The notes under the pieces: model-generated
Databases searched by the model: none
Told to the model about the DNA's origin: nothing
What the model saw: the letters and a program-made list of their open reading frames with translations, nothing else
Program-made: the position numbers and the translations under genes
Origin: an uncultured Granulosicoccus sp.
Lineage (GTDB): Bacteria > Pseudomonadota > Gammaproteobacteria > Granulosicoccales > Granulosicoccaceae
Length of the DNA stretch: 64,000 nucleotides
Direction: 5' to 3'
Assembly (NCBI GenBank): GCA_947492525.1
Contig: CANLNQ010000003.1
Coordinates: 1 to 64,000, forward strand
Shown: one piece after another, positions 26,140-34,232 of the stretch
How the letters are laid out: each line of letters opens with the position of its first letter
How positions within the stretch are numbered: the stretch's first letter is position 1

Positions 26140-27126
26140 ATGTTGAAATTCGGAATCCTGTCTACCGCCAAGATTGCCAGGGAACATCTGGTGCCCGCCA
26201 TCCAGCAGGCTGAAGGTGCCTGTCTCGAGGGGATTGCTTCGCGTAACGCTGGTCGTGCACGCAAGATGGCCGATCATTTCAATGCGCCGCAGTCCTTCGG
26301 CAGCTATGAGGAGATGCTCGCTGCGCCGGAAATCAATGCGGTTTACATTCCCTTGCCGACCTCTCAGCATGTCGAATGGGCGCACAAGGCCATAACTGCA
26401 GGCAAGCATGTGCTGGTCGAAAAACCGCTGGCCCTCAAGGCGACAGATATCAACAAGCTGATACGAGCCAGAGACAAGGCGGGAGTTGTCGTCTCGGAAG
26501 CCTTCATGGTGACTTATCACCCGCAGTGGCTGAAGGTCAGAGAACTGTTGAGCAAGGGCGCCATCGGTACCTTGCGGCGTATCGATTCCTCCTTCAGTTA
26601 CTACAATGTGGATGCGAAGAACATGCGCAATCAGGTGGAGCTGGGCGGTGGGGCCTTGCCGGATATCGGCGTTTATCCGACGGTCTGCGCACGCTTTGCC
26701 ACAGGCCTTGAACCCCAGTCTGCCAGTGCCAGCGTCGAATTCGATCCGAAGTTCAAGACCGATCGCTATGCCAGCGTGCAGCTGGACTTCGGCGGTATCG
26801 ACATGAGCTTCTACGTCAGTACCCAGATGGCCAATCGGCAGACCATGGTGTTCCACGGAGACAAGGGCTTCATCGAGCTCAGCGCACCGTTCAACTCCAA
26901 TCTGTATGAAGGCGATGAAGTGCGAGTGCATAATGCAAAGCACAATGAGACCCGGGTATTCCGGTTTACCGGCATCAATCAGTACCGTCTGCAAGTCGAG
27001 GCATTCAGTCGTACCGTGGCAGGCAGGAAGCAAGCGGTATTCTCGCTCGAAGAATCAGTGCTCAATCAGAAGGTCATCGACGCAATCTACAAGTCTGGCA
27101 AAAGTGGCAAACGCGTGAAGGTTTGA
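26140..27126 (+). CDS. Gfo/Idh/MocA family oxidoreductase
   Basis: 328 residues from ATG 26140, which has GAGGAG six bases upstream. The N-terminal Rossmann domain reads FGILSTAKIAREHLVPAI, then AVYIPLPTSQHVEWAHKAI and HVLVEKPLALKATD (EKP signature). The C-terminal substrate domain follows, with LGGGALPDIGVYPTVCARFA. Such enzymes are NAD(P)-dependent dehydrogenases of sugars, inositols or dihydrodiols. The sequence is closest in feel to the xylose/dihydrodiol-dehydrogenase branch. The nitroreductase follows after 16 bases, probably in the same operon. Confidence 0.9.
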   Translation: MLKFGILSTAKIAREHLVPAIQQAEGACLEGIASRNAGRARKMADHFNAPQSFGSYEEMLAAPEINAVYIPLPTSQHVEWAHKAITAGKHVLVEKPLALKATDINKLIRARDKAGVVVSEAFMVTYHPQWLKVRELLSKGAIGTLRRIDSSFSYYNVDAKNMRNQVELGGGALPDIGVYPTVCARFATGLEPQSASASVEFDPKFKTDRYASVQLDFGGIDMSFYVSTQMANRQTMVFHGDKGFIELSAPFNSNLYEGDEVRVHNAKHNETRVFRFTGINQYRLQVEAFSRTVAGRKQAVFSLEESVLNQKVIDAIYKSGKSGKRVKV

Positions 27127-27142
27127 TACCGGGAGAAATGCG

Positions 27143-27862
27143 ATGAGCAATGAGGACCATGACAGAACGCAAGCGCCTGGCGACGTAGTGGATCAGGTGA
27201 TACGGGCGCGCCATACGCGCAAGGTCATGTTGTCGCCGGAGCGATTGGCGGAGACGTCGGTGCGCTGGAATGACGAACACGACCGGGCGCTGCGAATCAT
27301 GATCGAGGGCGCGGCCTGGGCGCCGTTTCATCGTCGCGCCCATGAACAGACCCACCGGCAGGGGGAACTGGACTCGGTGTTGCCGTGGCGCTTTCATGTT
27401 CTCGACAAGACGGCCTGCCTTGCCTTGCTGGACTTTCTGCAAAAGCAGGTGGAAGAGGATGCCGACCCTCGATGGGCACGCGCCTGGCAGTCGAAAATCA
27501 AGAACATGCTCTGCGCCTGCGGTGCGCTGGTTCAGGCAACCTGGCTGCCTGACCCGGCTGAGCAGGGCGGTGAGCCTCAGTTGACAGATAACAATGTCGA
27601 ACACATCGCCGCGACCGGTGCAGCCATACAGAACCTGTTGCTGGCCGCTGAGGCGAGGGGATGGCGCAGTTACTGGTCCAGTGGCGGCATCCTGCGCGAT
27701 CCCCTGGTTTTCGACTACCTGGGAATCGGGCAGAACGAATCATTGCTCGGCTCGGTGTTTCTCACGCCAGAGGAGGCCGACGGTGCGACCCTGATCGATG
27801 GTGGCTTGAGAGATCAGCGCGGTGACGTGAGCAGCTGGTCGCGGTGGGTAAGGCTGCCCTGA
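27143..27862 (+). CDS. Nitroreductase-family flavoprotein
   Basis: 239 residues. The N-terminal VIRARHTRKVMLSPE and EGAAWAPFHRRAHEQ correspond to the FMN-binding start (RRSxRxF and APSxxNxQPW regions). The later AATGAAIQNLLLAAEARGWRSYW matches the second FMN motif. The Pro/Asn of the usual APSAHNxQPW motif are altered. It is probably an FMN-dependent reductase of unknown substrate, in operon with the Gfo/Idh gene. Its stop codon lies in a palindrome with that of the convergent isomerase gene. Confidence 0.8.
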   Translation: MSNEDHDRTQAPGDVVDQVIRARHTRKVMLSPERLAETSVRWNDEHDRALRIMIEGAAWAPFHRRAHEQTHRQGELDSVLPWRFHVLDKTACLALLDFLQKQVEEDADPRWARAWQSKIKNMLCACGALVQATWLPDPAEQGGEPQLTDNNVEHIAATGAAIQNLLLAAEARGWRSYWSSGGILRDPLVFDYLGIGQNESLLGSVFLTPEEADGATLIDGGLRDQRGDVSSWSRWVRLP

Positions 27863-27872
27863 GGCGTCAGGG
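27857..27872. terminator. Short palindrome spanning two convergent stop codons
   Basis: CCCTGA-GGCG-TCAGGG: the TGA on the plus strand ends the nitroreductase and the TCA (TGA on the minus strand) ends the isomerase. There is no T-run, so it could at most be a weak bidirectional terminator or a transcript-end hairpin. Confidence 0.35.
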
Positions 27873-29054
27873 TTGCTGGCTCAGAACGTCCCAGCAGGCG
27901 CCCATGGTGTGGTAATCGGTCTTGCCCGGTGGTGACTTCAGCTTGTCGAACTCGCTACCATCGCGATTGCGTATGCGAAACCAGGCGCCTTGCTGGTGAT
28001 CGATCAGATGTTGCCAGCTGTATTCCCAGAGGCGATCGTAATCCTCGGCAAAGCGAGTTTCGCCGGTAAGCCGGTACAGTCTCCAGGACGCTGCGAAGGC
28101 TTCAGCGTGTACCCAGAAATATTTGTGTGAATCGCTGAAGCTGCCATCGGGTGCGAAGCCGTATACCAGGCCACCGTACTCGGAATCCCAGCCGCGGCTC
28201 ATGGCAAGCTCATACAATTCAGTAGCGCGTTTCACCCACAGAGGATTGGGACTCTCCTGATTGAGCGTCAGCAGCAGTTTGGTCCACTCGACCTGGTGAC
28301 CCGGTTGAAAACCCCAGGGCTTGAACAGGTCGTCGGGTTTGTCGATGTTGTACTGCATGTCTGCCTGCCACTGCGTATCGTAGTGTTCCCAGATCATGTT
28401 GTCGTTGAGTTCTGCCAGCTCCACCGCGAAACGCTGGGCAAGCAGCTCGGCCCTTTCCAGATAGCGCGGTTGGCGAGTGGCTTGCCAGGCCGCGAGCAGC
28501 GCTTCGCAGCTGTGCATATTGGCATTTTGACCCCGATAGGGATCCAGCACGCTCAGGCTGCTATCGAGTTCGTCCGCGTAGGCGCGCCCCTCGGCATCCC
28601 AGAAGTGTTCCTCCATGAAGTGCCAGATCTCGTCGATGGTCTCGGCCGCTTCCACGATGCCAGCCTGTACACAGCTGGCGGCGGCGAGCATCACGAAGGC
28701 ATGACCGTAAGCCATCGCTCGACCATCGCTGACCTGACCGTTCTCGATCACCCAGGCGTAGTGTCCGCTCGGCTGACGGTGCATGGATTGCAGATAATCC
28801 AGGCCTCTGATTGCCCATAGTCTGTGATTTTCGGCACCGTGCACGCGATAGGCGGTGGCATAGTTGAACACGAACCGCGTTGAACTGACCAGGTGGCGCA
28901 TGCCCGGGTCGTACACCGTTCCATCGTCCATGAAACACTGGTGAAAGCCGCCATCGGGAGCCAGAACCCTCGGTTCATAGAAATCGAGAATGGACTGGAT
29001 GTGTTGATGCAGAAAGTCCGGAGACCGGAAGTTGGGCATGGTGGGTGTATTCAT
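27867..29054 (-). CDS. N-acylglucosamine 2-epimerase (AGE) superfamily sugar isomerase, mannose-isomerase-like
   Basis: 395 residues from ATG 29054. It is an (alpha/alpha)6-barrel protein with the AGE pattern: GRAMAYGHAFVMLAAA, QNANMHSCEALLAAW, GHQVEWTKLLL (conserved His) and YFWVHAEAFAAS with catalytic His. The set matches the YihS/D-mannose isomerase/cellobiose epimerase clan more than true renin-binding AGE. It should interconvert an aldose and ketose in the cytoplasm, possibly mannose/fructose. The exact sugar is unknown and the neighbours give no clue. Confidence 0.85.
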   Translation of the reverse strand: MNTPTMPNFRSPDFLHQHIQSILDFYEPRVLAPDGGFHQCFMDDGTVYDPGMRHLVSSTRFVFNYATAYRVHGAENHRLWAIRGLDYLQSMHRQPSGHYAWVIENGQVSDGRAMAYGHAFVMLAAASCVQAGIVEAAETIDEIWHFMEEHFWDAEGRAYADELDSSLSVLDPYRGQNANMHSCEALLAAWQATRQPRYLERAELLAQRFAVELAELNDNMIWEHYDTQWQADMQYNIDKPDDLFKPWGFQPGHQVEWTKLLLTLNQESPNPLWVKRATELYELAMSRGWDSEYGGLVYGFAPDGSFSDSHKYFWVHAEAFAASWRLYRLTGETRFAEDYDRLWEYSWQHLIDHQQGAWFRIRNRDGSEFDKLKSPPGKTDYHTMGACWDVLSQQP

Positions 29055-29252
29055 CGGGGCAGTATAACCCCGCCGGGGTGCCGAACAGAATGTCCAATGT
29101 TGTACACAGCGGGTATCATGCAGAAAATCGCGTGCAAGTGGCATCGGCAGTTAACCGGGTAATTCAGACTTGTCGGCAGGTGGTCGATAATGCTGTTGAA
29201 CCGAACGCGCCCGCTGCAGCTCGCTGGCAGGCCAGTCAACGTGTAGACAGAC

Positions 29253-30686
29253 ATGAAACGAACAGACGACAGCAGCAAGGCGGTGAGTTCTCGCACCACC
29301 CTCAACAAGGCCCTGCGGCTGAATCTCGATGAAAAGAAGTACGGGTCCATCGCCGAGATCGGTGCCGGTCAGGAAGTGGCCAGGCAGTTCTTTCTGGCGG
29401 GGGCTGCGGCCGGCACCATTGCCAAGACCATGTCGGCCTACGACATGCAGTTCTCCGACGCCATCTACGGCACCCAGGAGGGCGGACGTTACGTCAGCAA
29501 GGCACGAGTGCAGGCGATGCTGGACAAGGAATTTTCGCTGGTTCTGGAGCGTGTCGGTACATCACGATCGCGTTCATCACGTTTCTTTTCCTACGCGGCG
29601 ACCGTTTCCGCAAAGAGTTTCAATCGCAACAACGAATGCCACTCCTGGTGCGGTATTCGTATCCAGATGTATCCCGGTGCGGAGCCATCGGATATCGTCG
29701 TTCATGCGCGAATGCTGGAGCAGAGCGCCGAGCAACAGCAGGACACGCTGGGCATTCTGGGGGTCAATCTGATCTATGCGGCGTTTTACTATTTCGAGGA
29801 TGCGCGCAAGATCATCGACTCGCTGAGCGACAACCTGGATCCTGAAGCCATCGAGATAGATTCCATCGAGTTCAAGGGACCCTACTTCGAGGACTTGGAC
29901 AATCGCGCCATGAACCTGCATCTGATTCGCAGCTGGAAGACTCGCGCCATCATGTTCCAGCCAGACGGTCGTATCGCGGTGCCGGCCGAGATGCTCTACA
30001 AGAAGAATGTACTGACCATACGAGGCTCGTTCAGACCCGTGACCCGTTTGAATGTGGACATGATCGAGCAGGGCTTCACTGCCTTCTGTCAGCAGGAGGG
30101 TGTCGAAGCCGACAACAGTATCGTGCTGGCCGAGATATCGTTGAATGATCATTTCGGCAAGGATCTGATGGTGCCGGAGGAAGACCTGCTGGCCCGCGTC
30201 AGTCTGCTCAATGCACTGGGTTACAGCGTCATGGTGTCCGATTACACCCGCTATTTTTCCCTGCGTGCCTACTTTCGACAATTCACGGCGTTACAGATCG
30301 GCATCGTGCTGGGGATGGCAAACGTCAAGGAAATATTCGACGAGGACAAGTACGTCGGTGTGGAAGGCGGGATGCTGGAAGGCTTCGGCAAACTGTTTCC
30401 GGACAATACGCGTCTGTACATCTACCCGGAATTGAACGCTCAGAAGGAGGTTGCCGATTACACGAGCGTGGAGATTGCCCCGCATGTGCGCTATCTGTAC
30501 AAGCATCTGCTGGAGAACCGGTTCATCACGGGTATCGATTGCAGTGATCCGGAACTGCTGAAGATCTATTCCCGTGAGGTGTTGAAGATGTTGTCCAATG
30601 GCAGAGAAGGGTGGGAACAGAGCATTCCGGAGGAAGCGGTAGCCATCATAAAATCCAATCGTCTGTTCGGTTTTCGCGGGCGATAG
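29253..30686 (+). CDS. Conserved-looking 477-residue protein of unknown function
   Basis: I do not recognise a characterised family. The protein is soluble, with no signal peptide and balanced charge. Notable blocks are IAEIGAGQEVARQFFLAGAA near the N-terminus, MSAYDMQFSDAIYG, the Arg/Ser-rich TSRSRSSRFFSYAATVSAKS, NECHSWCGIRIQ, DTLGILGVNLIYAAFYYF and LLNALGYSVMVSDYTRYFSL. I recall similar proteins in other marine bacteria labelled only from automatic transfer. The Arg-rich loop and the GAGQEVA turn could suggest a nucleotide- or phosphate-binding site, but nothing firm can be said. Single gene with about 100 bases upstream. Confidence 0.8.
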   Translation: MKRTDDSSKAVSSRTTLNKALRLNLDEKKYGSIAEIGAGQEVARQFFLAGAAAGTIAKTMSAYDMQFSDAIYGTQEGGRYVSKARVQAMLDKEFSLVLERVGTSRSRSSRFFSYAATVSAKSFNRNNECHSWCGIRIQMYPGAEPSDIVVHARMLEQSAEQQQDTLGILGVNLIYAAFYYFEDARKIIDSLSDNLDPEAIEIDSIEFKGPYFEDLDNRAMNLHLIRSWKTRAIMFQPDGRIAVPAEMLYKKNVLTIRGSFRPVTRLNVDMIEQGFTAFCQQEGVEADNSIVLAEISLNDHFGKDLMVPEEDLLARVSLLNALGYSVMVSDYTRYFSLRAYFRQFTALQIGIVLGMANVKEIFDEDKYVGVEGGMLEGFGKLFPDNTRLYIYPELNAQKEVADYTSVEIAPHVRYLYKHLLENRFITGIDCSDPELLKIYSREVLKMLSNGREGWEQSIPEEAVAIIKSNRLFGFRGR

Positions 30687-30705
30687 TCTCTCCCCGGAAC
30701 GTACA

Positions 30706-30752
30706 GACAGCCACCTGCAGCGGCATGATCAAACACGACTGCAGGCGCTGTC
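30706..30752. terminator. Candidate bidirectional hairpin between convergent genes
   Basis: GACAGCCACCTGCAG (30706-30720) and CTGCAGGCGCTGTC (30739-30752) form a long imperfect stem in the 75-base gap between the convergent unknown gene and acuI. No strong T-run follows, so terminator activity is a guess from position and structure. Confidence 0.45.
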
Positions 30753-30761
30753 TCTTCGGGA

Positions 30762-31754
30762 TCAGGCGTTGACGTCAACGACGACCCGGCCCTTGACCTG
30801 GCCCTTGAGTATGCGGGCGCCAAGTTCTGGCAATTCTGCCAGGGTAGCTGGCTGTATCATGCCTTCGAGTTTGTCCATTGGCAGTGATTCAGACAATTTC
30901 TGCCAGGCGGCGAGGCGGTTTTCGTACGGCTGCATGACGGAGTCGATTCCCAGCAGGTTCACGCCACGAAGCAGAAAGGGAATGACCGTTGCGGGTAACT
31001 TGGCACCGCCTGCCAGACCAATGGATGCTGCGCTGGCGCCGTATTTCAATTGCCCGAGAACGCGTGCCAGCATGTCACCTCCCACGGCATCCACGCAGCC
31101 AGCCCAGGTCTCGGCCTCCAGCGGCTTCTTGACCGTCTCGCTCAATTCCTCGCGTGCAACGATGGTCGTGGCTCCGAGCTCTTTCAGATAATCTGCGGTT
31201 TCGGGGCGACCGGTGACGGCTGCCACCTCATGGCCGAGATTGCTCAGTATGGCCGTGGCAACAGAACCTACACCGCCCGCAGCGCCGGTGACCAGGACTG
31301 GTCCCTGACCGGGTTTCAAGCCGTGTTTTTCCAGTGCCATGACAGCCAGCATGGCCGTTATGCCGGCGGTACCGACGGCCATGGCCTGTTGCGTGGTCAG
31401 CCCGTCAGGCAACGGAACCAGCCAGTCGGCCTTGACCGAGGCTTTCTGTGAGTAGCCGCCCCACCAGACTTCGCCGACGCGCCATCCGGTCAGTACCACC
31501 TTGTCGCCAGCCTTGTAGCGAGAATCCGTGGAGCTCTCCACGGTGCCGGCGAAGTCGATTCCCGGTACGTGCGGGTAGGTTCTGACCAGGCCCCCGCCAG
31601 GTCCGACGCACAAGCCATCCTTGTAGTTGACGGTCGAATACTCGACAGCCACCACCACATCACCGTCTGGTAGCCGACTATCCTCCAATTCCTGCACGCT
31701 GGCCGAGGTGTTGCCTTCTTCGTCGCGCTCCACGAGCAATGCCTTGAAACTCAT
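30762..31754 (-). CDS. acuI: Acrylyl-CoA reductase (NADPH), AcuI/YhdH family
   Basis: 330-residue zinc-free MDR protein. Signatures: VEYSTVNYKDGLCVGPGGGL, the YhdH-type core VPGIDFAGTVESS, VVLTGWRVGEVWWGGYSQKA, the cofactor loop VTGAAGGVGSVA and the 3-hydroxypropionyl/acrylyl-CoA reductase block VTGRPETADYLKELGA. AcuI reduces toxic acryloyl-CoA to propionyl-CoA, a key detoxification step when DMSP or acrylate is degraded by marine bacteria. A ribosome site GGAAAGG precedes ATG 31754. No other DMSP gene is nearby. The upstream gap shared with trhO carries one copy of a 28-bp repeated element. Confidence 0.9.
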   Translation of the reverse strand: MSFKALLVERDEEGNTSASVQELEDSRLPDGDVVVAVEYSTVNYKDGLCVGPGGGLVRTYPHVPGIDFAGTVESSTDSRYKAGDKVVLTGWRVGEVWWGGYSQKASVKADWLVPLPDGLTTQQAMAVGTAGITAMLAVMALEKHGLKPGQGPVLVTGAAGGVGSVATAILSNLGHEVAAVTGRPETADYLKELGATTIVAREELSETVKKPLEAETWAGCVDAVGGDMLARVLGQLKYGASAASIGLAGGAKLPATVIPFLLRGVNLLGIDSVMQPYENRLAAWQKLSESLPMDKLEGMIQPATLAELPELGARILKGQVKGRVVVDVNA

Positions 31755-31823
31755 TTTCTGCCTTTCCGGTGTTGAGGTCTCAGGGGTGAATGCTGCCCGA
31801 CAGTGTCGCGATTGTCGACCGGA

Positions 31824-31851
31824 AATGAACGCTTTGTATGAAACAGTACAC
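31824..31851. repeat. 28-bp element, copy 1 (second copy at 36948-36975)
   Basis: The core TTGTATGAAACAGTACAC (31834-31851) is identical in both copies; the ten bases to its left differ at two positions. It contains TGTA-N8-TACA. This copy is in the divergent promoter gap of acuI and trhO. It is too long and too similar to be chance, and might be a regulator site or a small dispersed repeat. Confidence 0.75.
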
Positions 31852-31943
31852 TCGTGGGCGAATGCGTTGCGAAAGAGACCAGCGACACTGGTCTGGCTGC
31901 TAAAATGCGGGCTTCTGTCATTACTGCCGTTGGCTGTTCAACG

Positions 31944-32759
31944 ATGTTCGACTCACCCATTGTCAATCTTTCCGGTTACCGCTTCGTGCATCTGGATGAT
32001 CTGCCGACAATCCAGACTGCAATGAAGCAGGCTTTCAGTGACATCGGCATACAAGGTTCCGTCATGCTGGCATCCGAGGGCATCAATGTGTCCATTGCGG
32101 GCACTCGCGAGCAGGTAGCGGCTGCGCGGCAGTGGTTGGACCAGGACACGCGCTTTGCCGGACTATGGCTCAAGGAGACCTTTTCCGCGACTGTGCCGTA
32201 TCGACGATTGCGGATTCGCAAGCGCACCGAGATCATTGCCTTTGATGGACAGGATTCCGAGCAACTTCAGGCTCAAAGGCCCAAAGCACCTGCGTTGCCC
32301 CCTGAGACCGTGTGTCAGTGGCTGGATGAATCCAGGGACGTGACACTGCTGGATACACGCAATGACTATGAAATCGTCTCGGGGACGTTTCCAGCGTCAG
32401 TCAATCTGAATATCAAGCACTTTCGCAACTTCAAGGCCGCCGTGCACAAGGCGTTGGAGGAGGGGACTCTCGATCGCGACAAGCCGATGGTAACGTATTG
32501 CACCGGTGGTATTCGTTGCGAGAAGGCGGCCCCGTGGCTGCTGGAAAACGGCTTTCGCGAGGTCTATCAGATCGAAGGCGGCCTGTTGAACTACCTGCAG
32601 ACCTGCGGATCCCGTCATTGGAAGGGTGATTGTTTCATCTTCGATGATCGCGTAGAGCTGACGCCTGAGTTACAGCCTACCGGTGCGGGATTGTGTGATC
32701 ATTGCCAGCTGGCCGTGCCTGCGGGAACCGATTGCCGCTGTCAACTGGGCCGTCACTGA
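31944..32759 (+). CDS. trhO: tRNA uridine 5-hydroxylase TrhO (YceA), rhodanese-domain protein
   Basis: 271 residues from ATG 31944. An N-terminal acylphosphatase-like domain (GIQGSVMLASEGINVSIAGT) is followed by a rhodanese domain (LLDTRNDYEIVSGTF) with active-site Cys in TYCTGGIRCEKAAPWL. A Cys-rich end (GLCDHCQLAVPAGTDCRC) completes it. These are the hallmarks of TrhO/YceA, which makes 5-hydroxyuridine at tRNA position 34 using oxygen. It is shorter than the E. coli protein at its C-terminus. Single gene, divergent from acuI. Confidence 0.92.
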   Translation: MFDSPIVNLSGYRFVHLDDLPTIQTAMKQAFSDIGIQGSVMLASEGINVSIAGTREQVAAARQWLDQDTRFAGLWLKETFSATVPYRRLRIRKRTEIIAFDGQDSEQLQAQRPKAPALPPETVCQWLDESRDVTLLDTRNDYEIVSGTFPASVNLNIKHFRNFKAAVHKALEEGTLDRDKPMVTYCTGGIRCEKAAPWLLENGFREVYQIEGGLLNYLQTCGSRHWKGDCFIFDDRVELTPELQPTGAGLCDHCQLAVPAGTDCRCQLGRH

Positions 32760-32823
32760 ACCCTCCGAGCGGGAGCGCGGCTGCGATGGCAAGGACTGTG
32801 TCGCGATCTGCGCCGTCGCCGCG

Positions 32824-33909
32824 TCAGGTAATACTGGCCAATGTCACCGCGCTACGCTCAGTCGTCTCGATGGTGCGATTGAGAACCACGCGATTGCGAC
32901 CCTTGCGTTTGGCATCGTAGAGGCTGTCGTCACTGCGCTTGGCCCATCTCTCCCAACTCTCGTCGGCGCGGAGCGTTGCAACACCGATACTGATGGTGAC
33001 CTGATGGGCGCCCTGGAAATCGGCGGTGGCAACGGCGTGACGCAGACGCTCTGCCGTCTCGACGGCCGCTGTCTCGTTGGCGCCCTTGAGCACCACCGTG
33101 AATTCCTCGCCGCCCATGCGGAAGATGGCGTCTTCATCACGCAGGGTATCCCTCAGAAGCTGTCCCGCCGTGCGCAGTACGCTATCGCCTGCGGCATGAC
33201 CCTGGGTGTCGTTCAGTCGCTTGAAGTTATCGATGTCGATGGCCAGCAGGCTGACCGGCTGCTGGTAGCGCCTGTGCAACCTCACCGCCTTTTCCATGCA
33301 TTCATTGTATGTGAGGCGATTCAGCAGACCCGTCAGCGGGTCGAGAATCAATTGTTTCTGCAATTGATGGCGCTGGCCATCGATGACGTTTACGAGGATC
33401 GCCGAGAACAGACTGACGGCGCCCAGGCTGGTGGTTACCCGGAGTGCATAGGTGCTCTCCATGGTCATCCAGGCCATGGGCAGCGCAATGACAAGAATCG
33501 TGATATTGGCAAGCCATGCACGTCGTTCCGACAACATGCAGTAGGCTGCCAGAACGATGGGGAAGCACCACAGGCTGGCGATGATGCCATCCATATGAAA
33601 GATGCTGGTCATGAATATCATGCCGGCAGGAAACAGTCCGAACAGCGTCAGCGACTGGTGACAGACACCACGCAATGCCATCCATGCATTGGCCAGCAGC
33701 ACGAACACCACTGCCATGGCGCCGATGCCGATGGCTGTCTCACCACGCATCAGGTCGTAGAGGCCCATCGGCAGCATGAATACGATGGCGGCCACGGCAA
33801 CACCCAAAGTGGCCTTTGACCTGAAGTCCGTTACAGGGTCTGCTGCATTCCCGGTAATTGGTGTGGAAATCACCCTGCTTTCTCCCTGCGAATCATGAAC
33901 TTCTGGCAC
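32824..33909 (-). CDS. Membrane-bound diguanylate cyclase (GGDEF) with inhibitory site
   Basis: 361 residues. About six hydrophobic helices between residues ~35 and 190 form an uncharacterised membrane sensor. A GGDEF domain follows: DPLTGLLNRLTYNE, DIDNFKRLNDTQGHAAGD and the active loop RMGGEEF. Five residues before GGEEF is RDED, a complete RxxD product-inhibition site, so the enzyme should make c-di-GMP from two GTP and be feedback-controlled. Single gene, convergent with trhO; signal unknown. Confidence 0.93.
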   Translation of the reverse strand: MPEVHDSQGESRVISTPITGNAADPVTDFRSKATLGVAVAAIVFMLPMGLYDLMRGETAIGIGAMAVVFVLLANAWMALRGVCHQSLTLFGLFPAGMIFMTSIFHMDGIIASLWCFPIVLAAYCMLSERRAWLANITILVIALPMAWMTMESTYALRVTTSLGAVSLFSAILVNVIDGQRHQLQKQLILDPLTGLLNRLTYNECMEKAVRLHRRYQQPVSLLAIDIDNFKRLNDTQGHAAGDSVLRTAGQLLRDTLRDEDAIFRMGGEEFTVVLKGANETAAVETAERLRHAVATADFQGAHQVTISIGVATLRADESWERWAKRSDDSLYDAKRKGRNRVVLNRTIETTERSAVTLASIT

Positions 33910-34232
33910 CGACCCCTATCCCGGGTCGCGTGTCGTAGGCTCAAGTAAAACAGTAAAACCGATGCCGTAGACGTTACTTGAAGCTGTGCCTTGATGACTG
34001 GTAATGTTGTCGAACTATCGAATGCGGTTTTCCATCTCAGAGGTTAACCTTTTGTCAGAGGTCATGAGAGTCGGTGGGCTTAGCTGTATGGTTAGGCAAG
34101 ACATCGAGAACGTGTCCACTGATGTGTGGCCTGTCATGGTTGTTGGTACGTCAATTGGCAGCCATGCGGATCACAAGTTCTTGTATCAGTTGAATTTTCT
34201 GTATTGTCTTGTTACTTCGGGAGTGGGCTGTA
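33910..34232. other. Intergenic leader of the amylosucrase gene (323 bases)
   Basis: This is the divergent gap between the cyclase and amylosucrase genes. It is visibly more AT-rich than neighbouring genes and has several T-runs. I see no convincing coding frame. A TTGTAT...TGTATTGT arrangement around 34180-34207 could be promoter elements, but nothing is certain. Confidence 0.4.

Noticed and set aside
32683-33819. Plus-strand frame opposite the diguanylate cyclase (about 380 codons)
   Set aside because: Antisense to a complete GGDEF gene and without homology.
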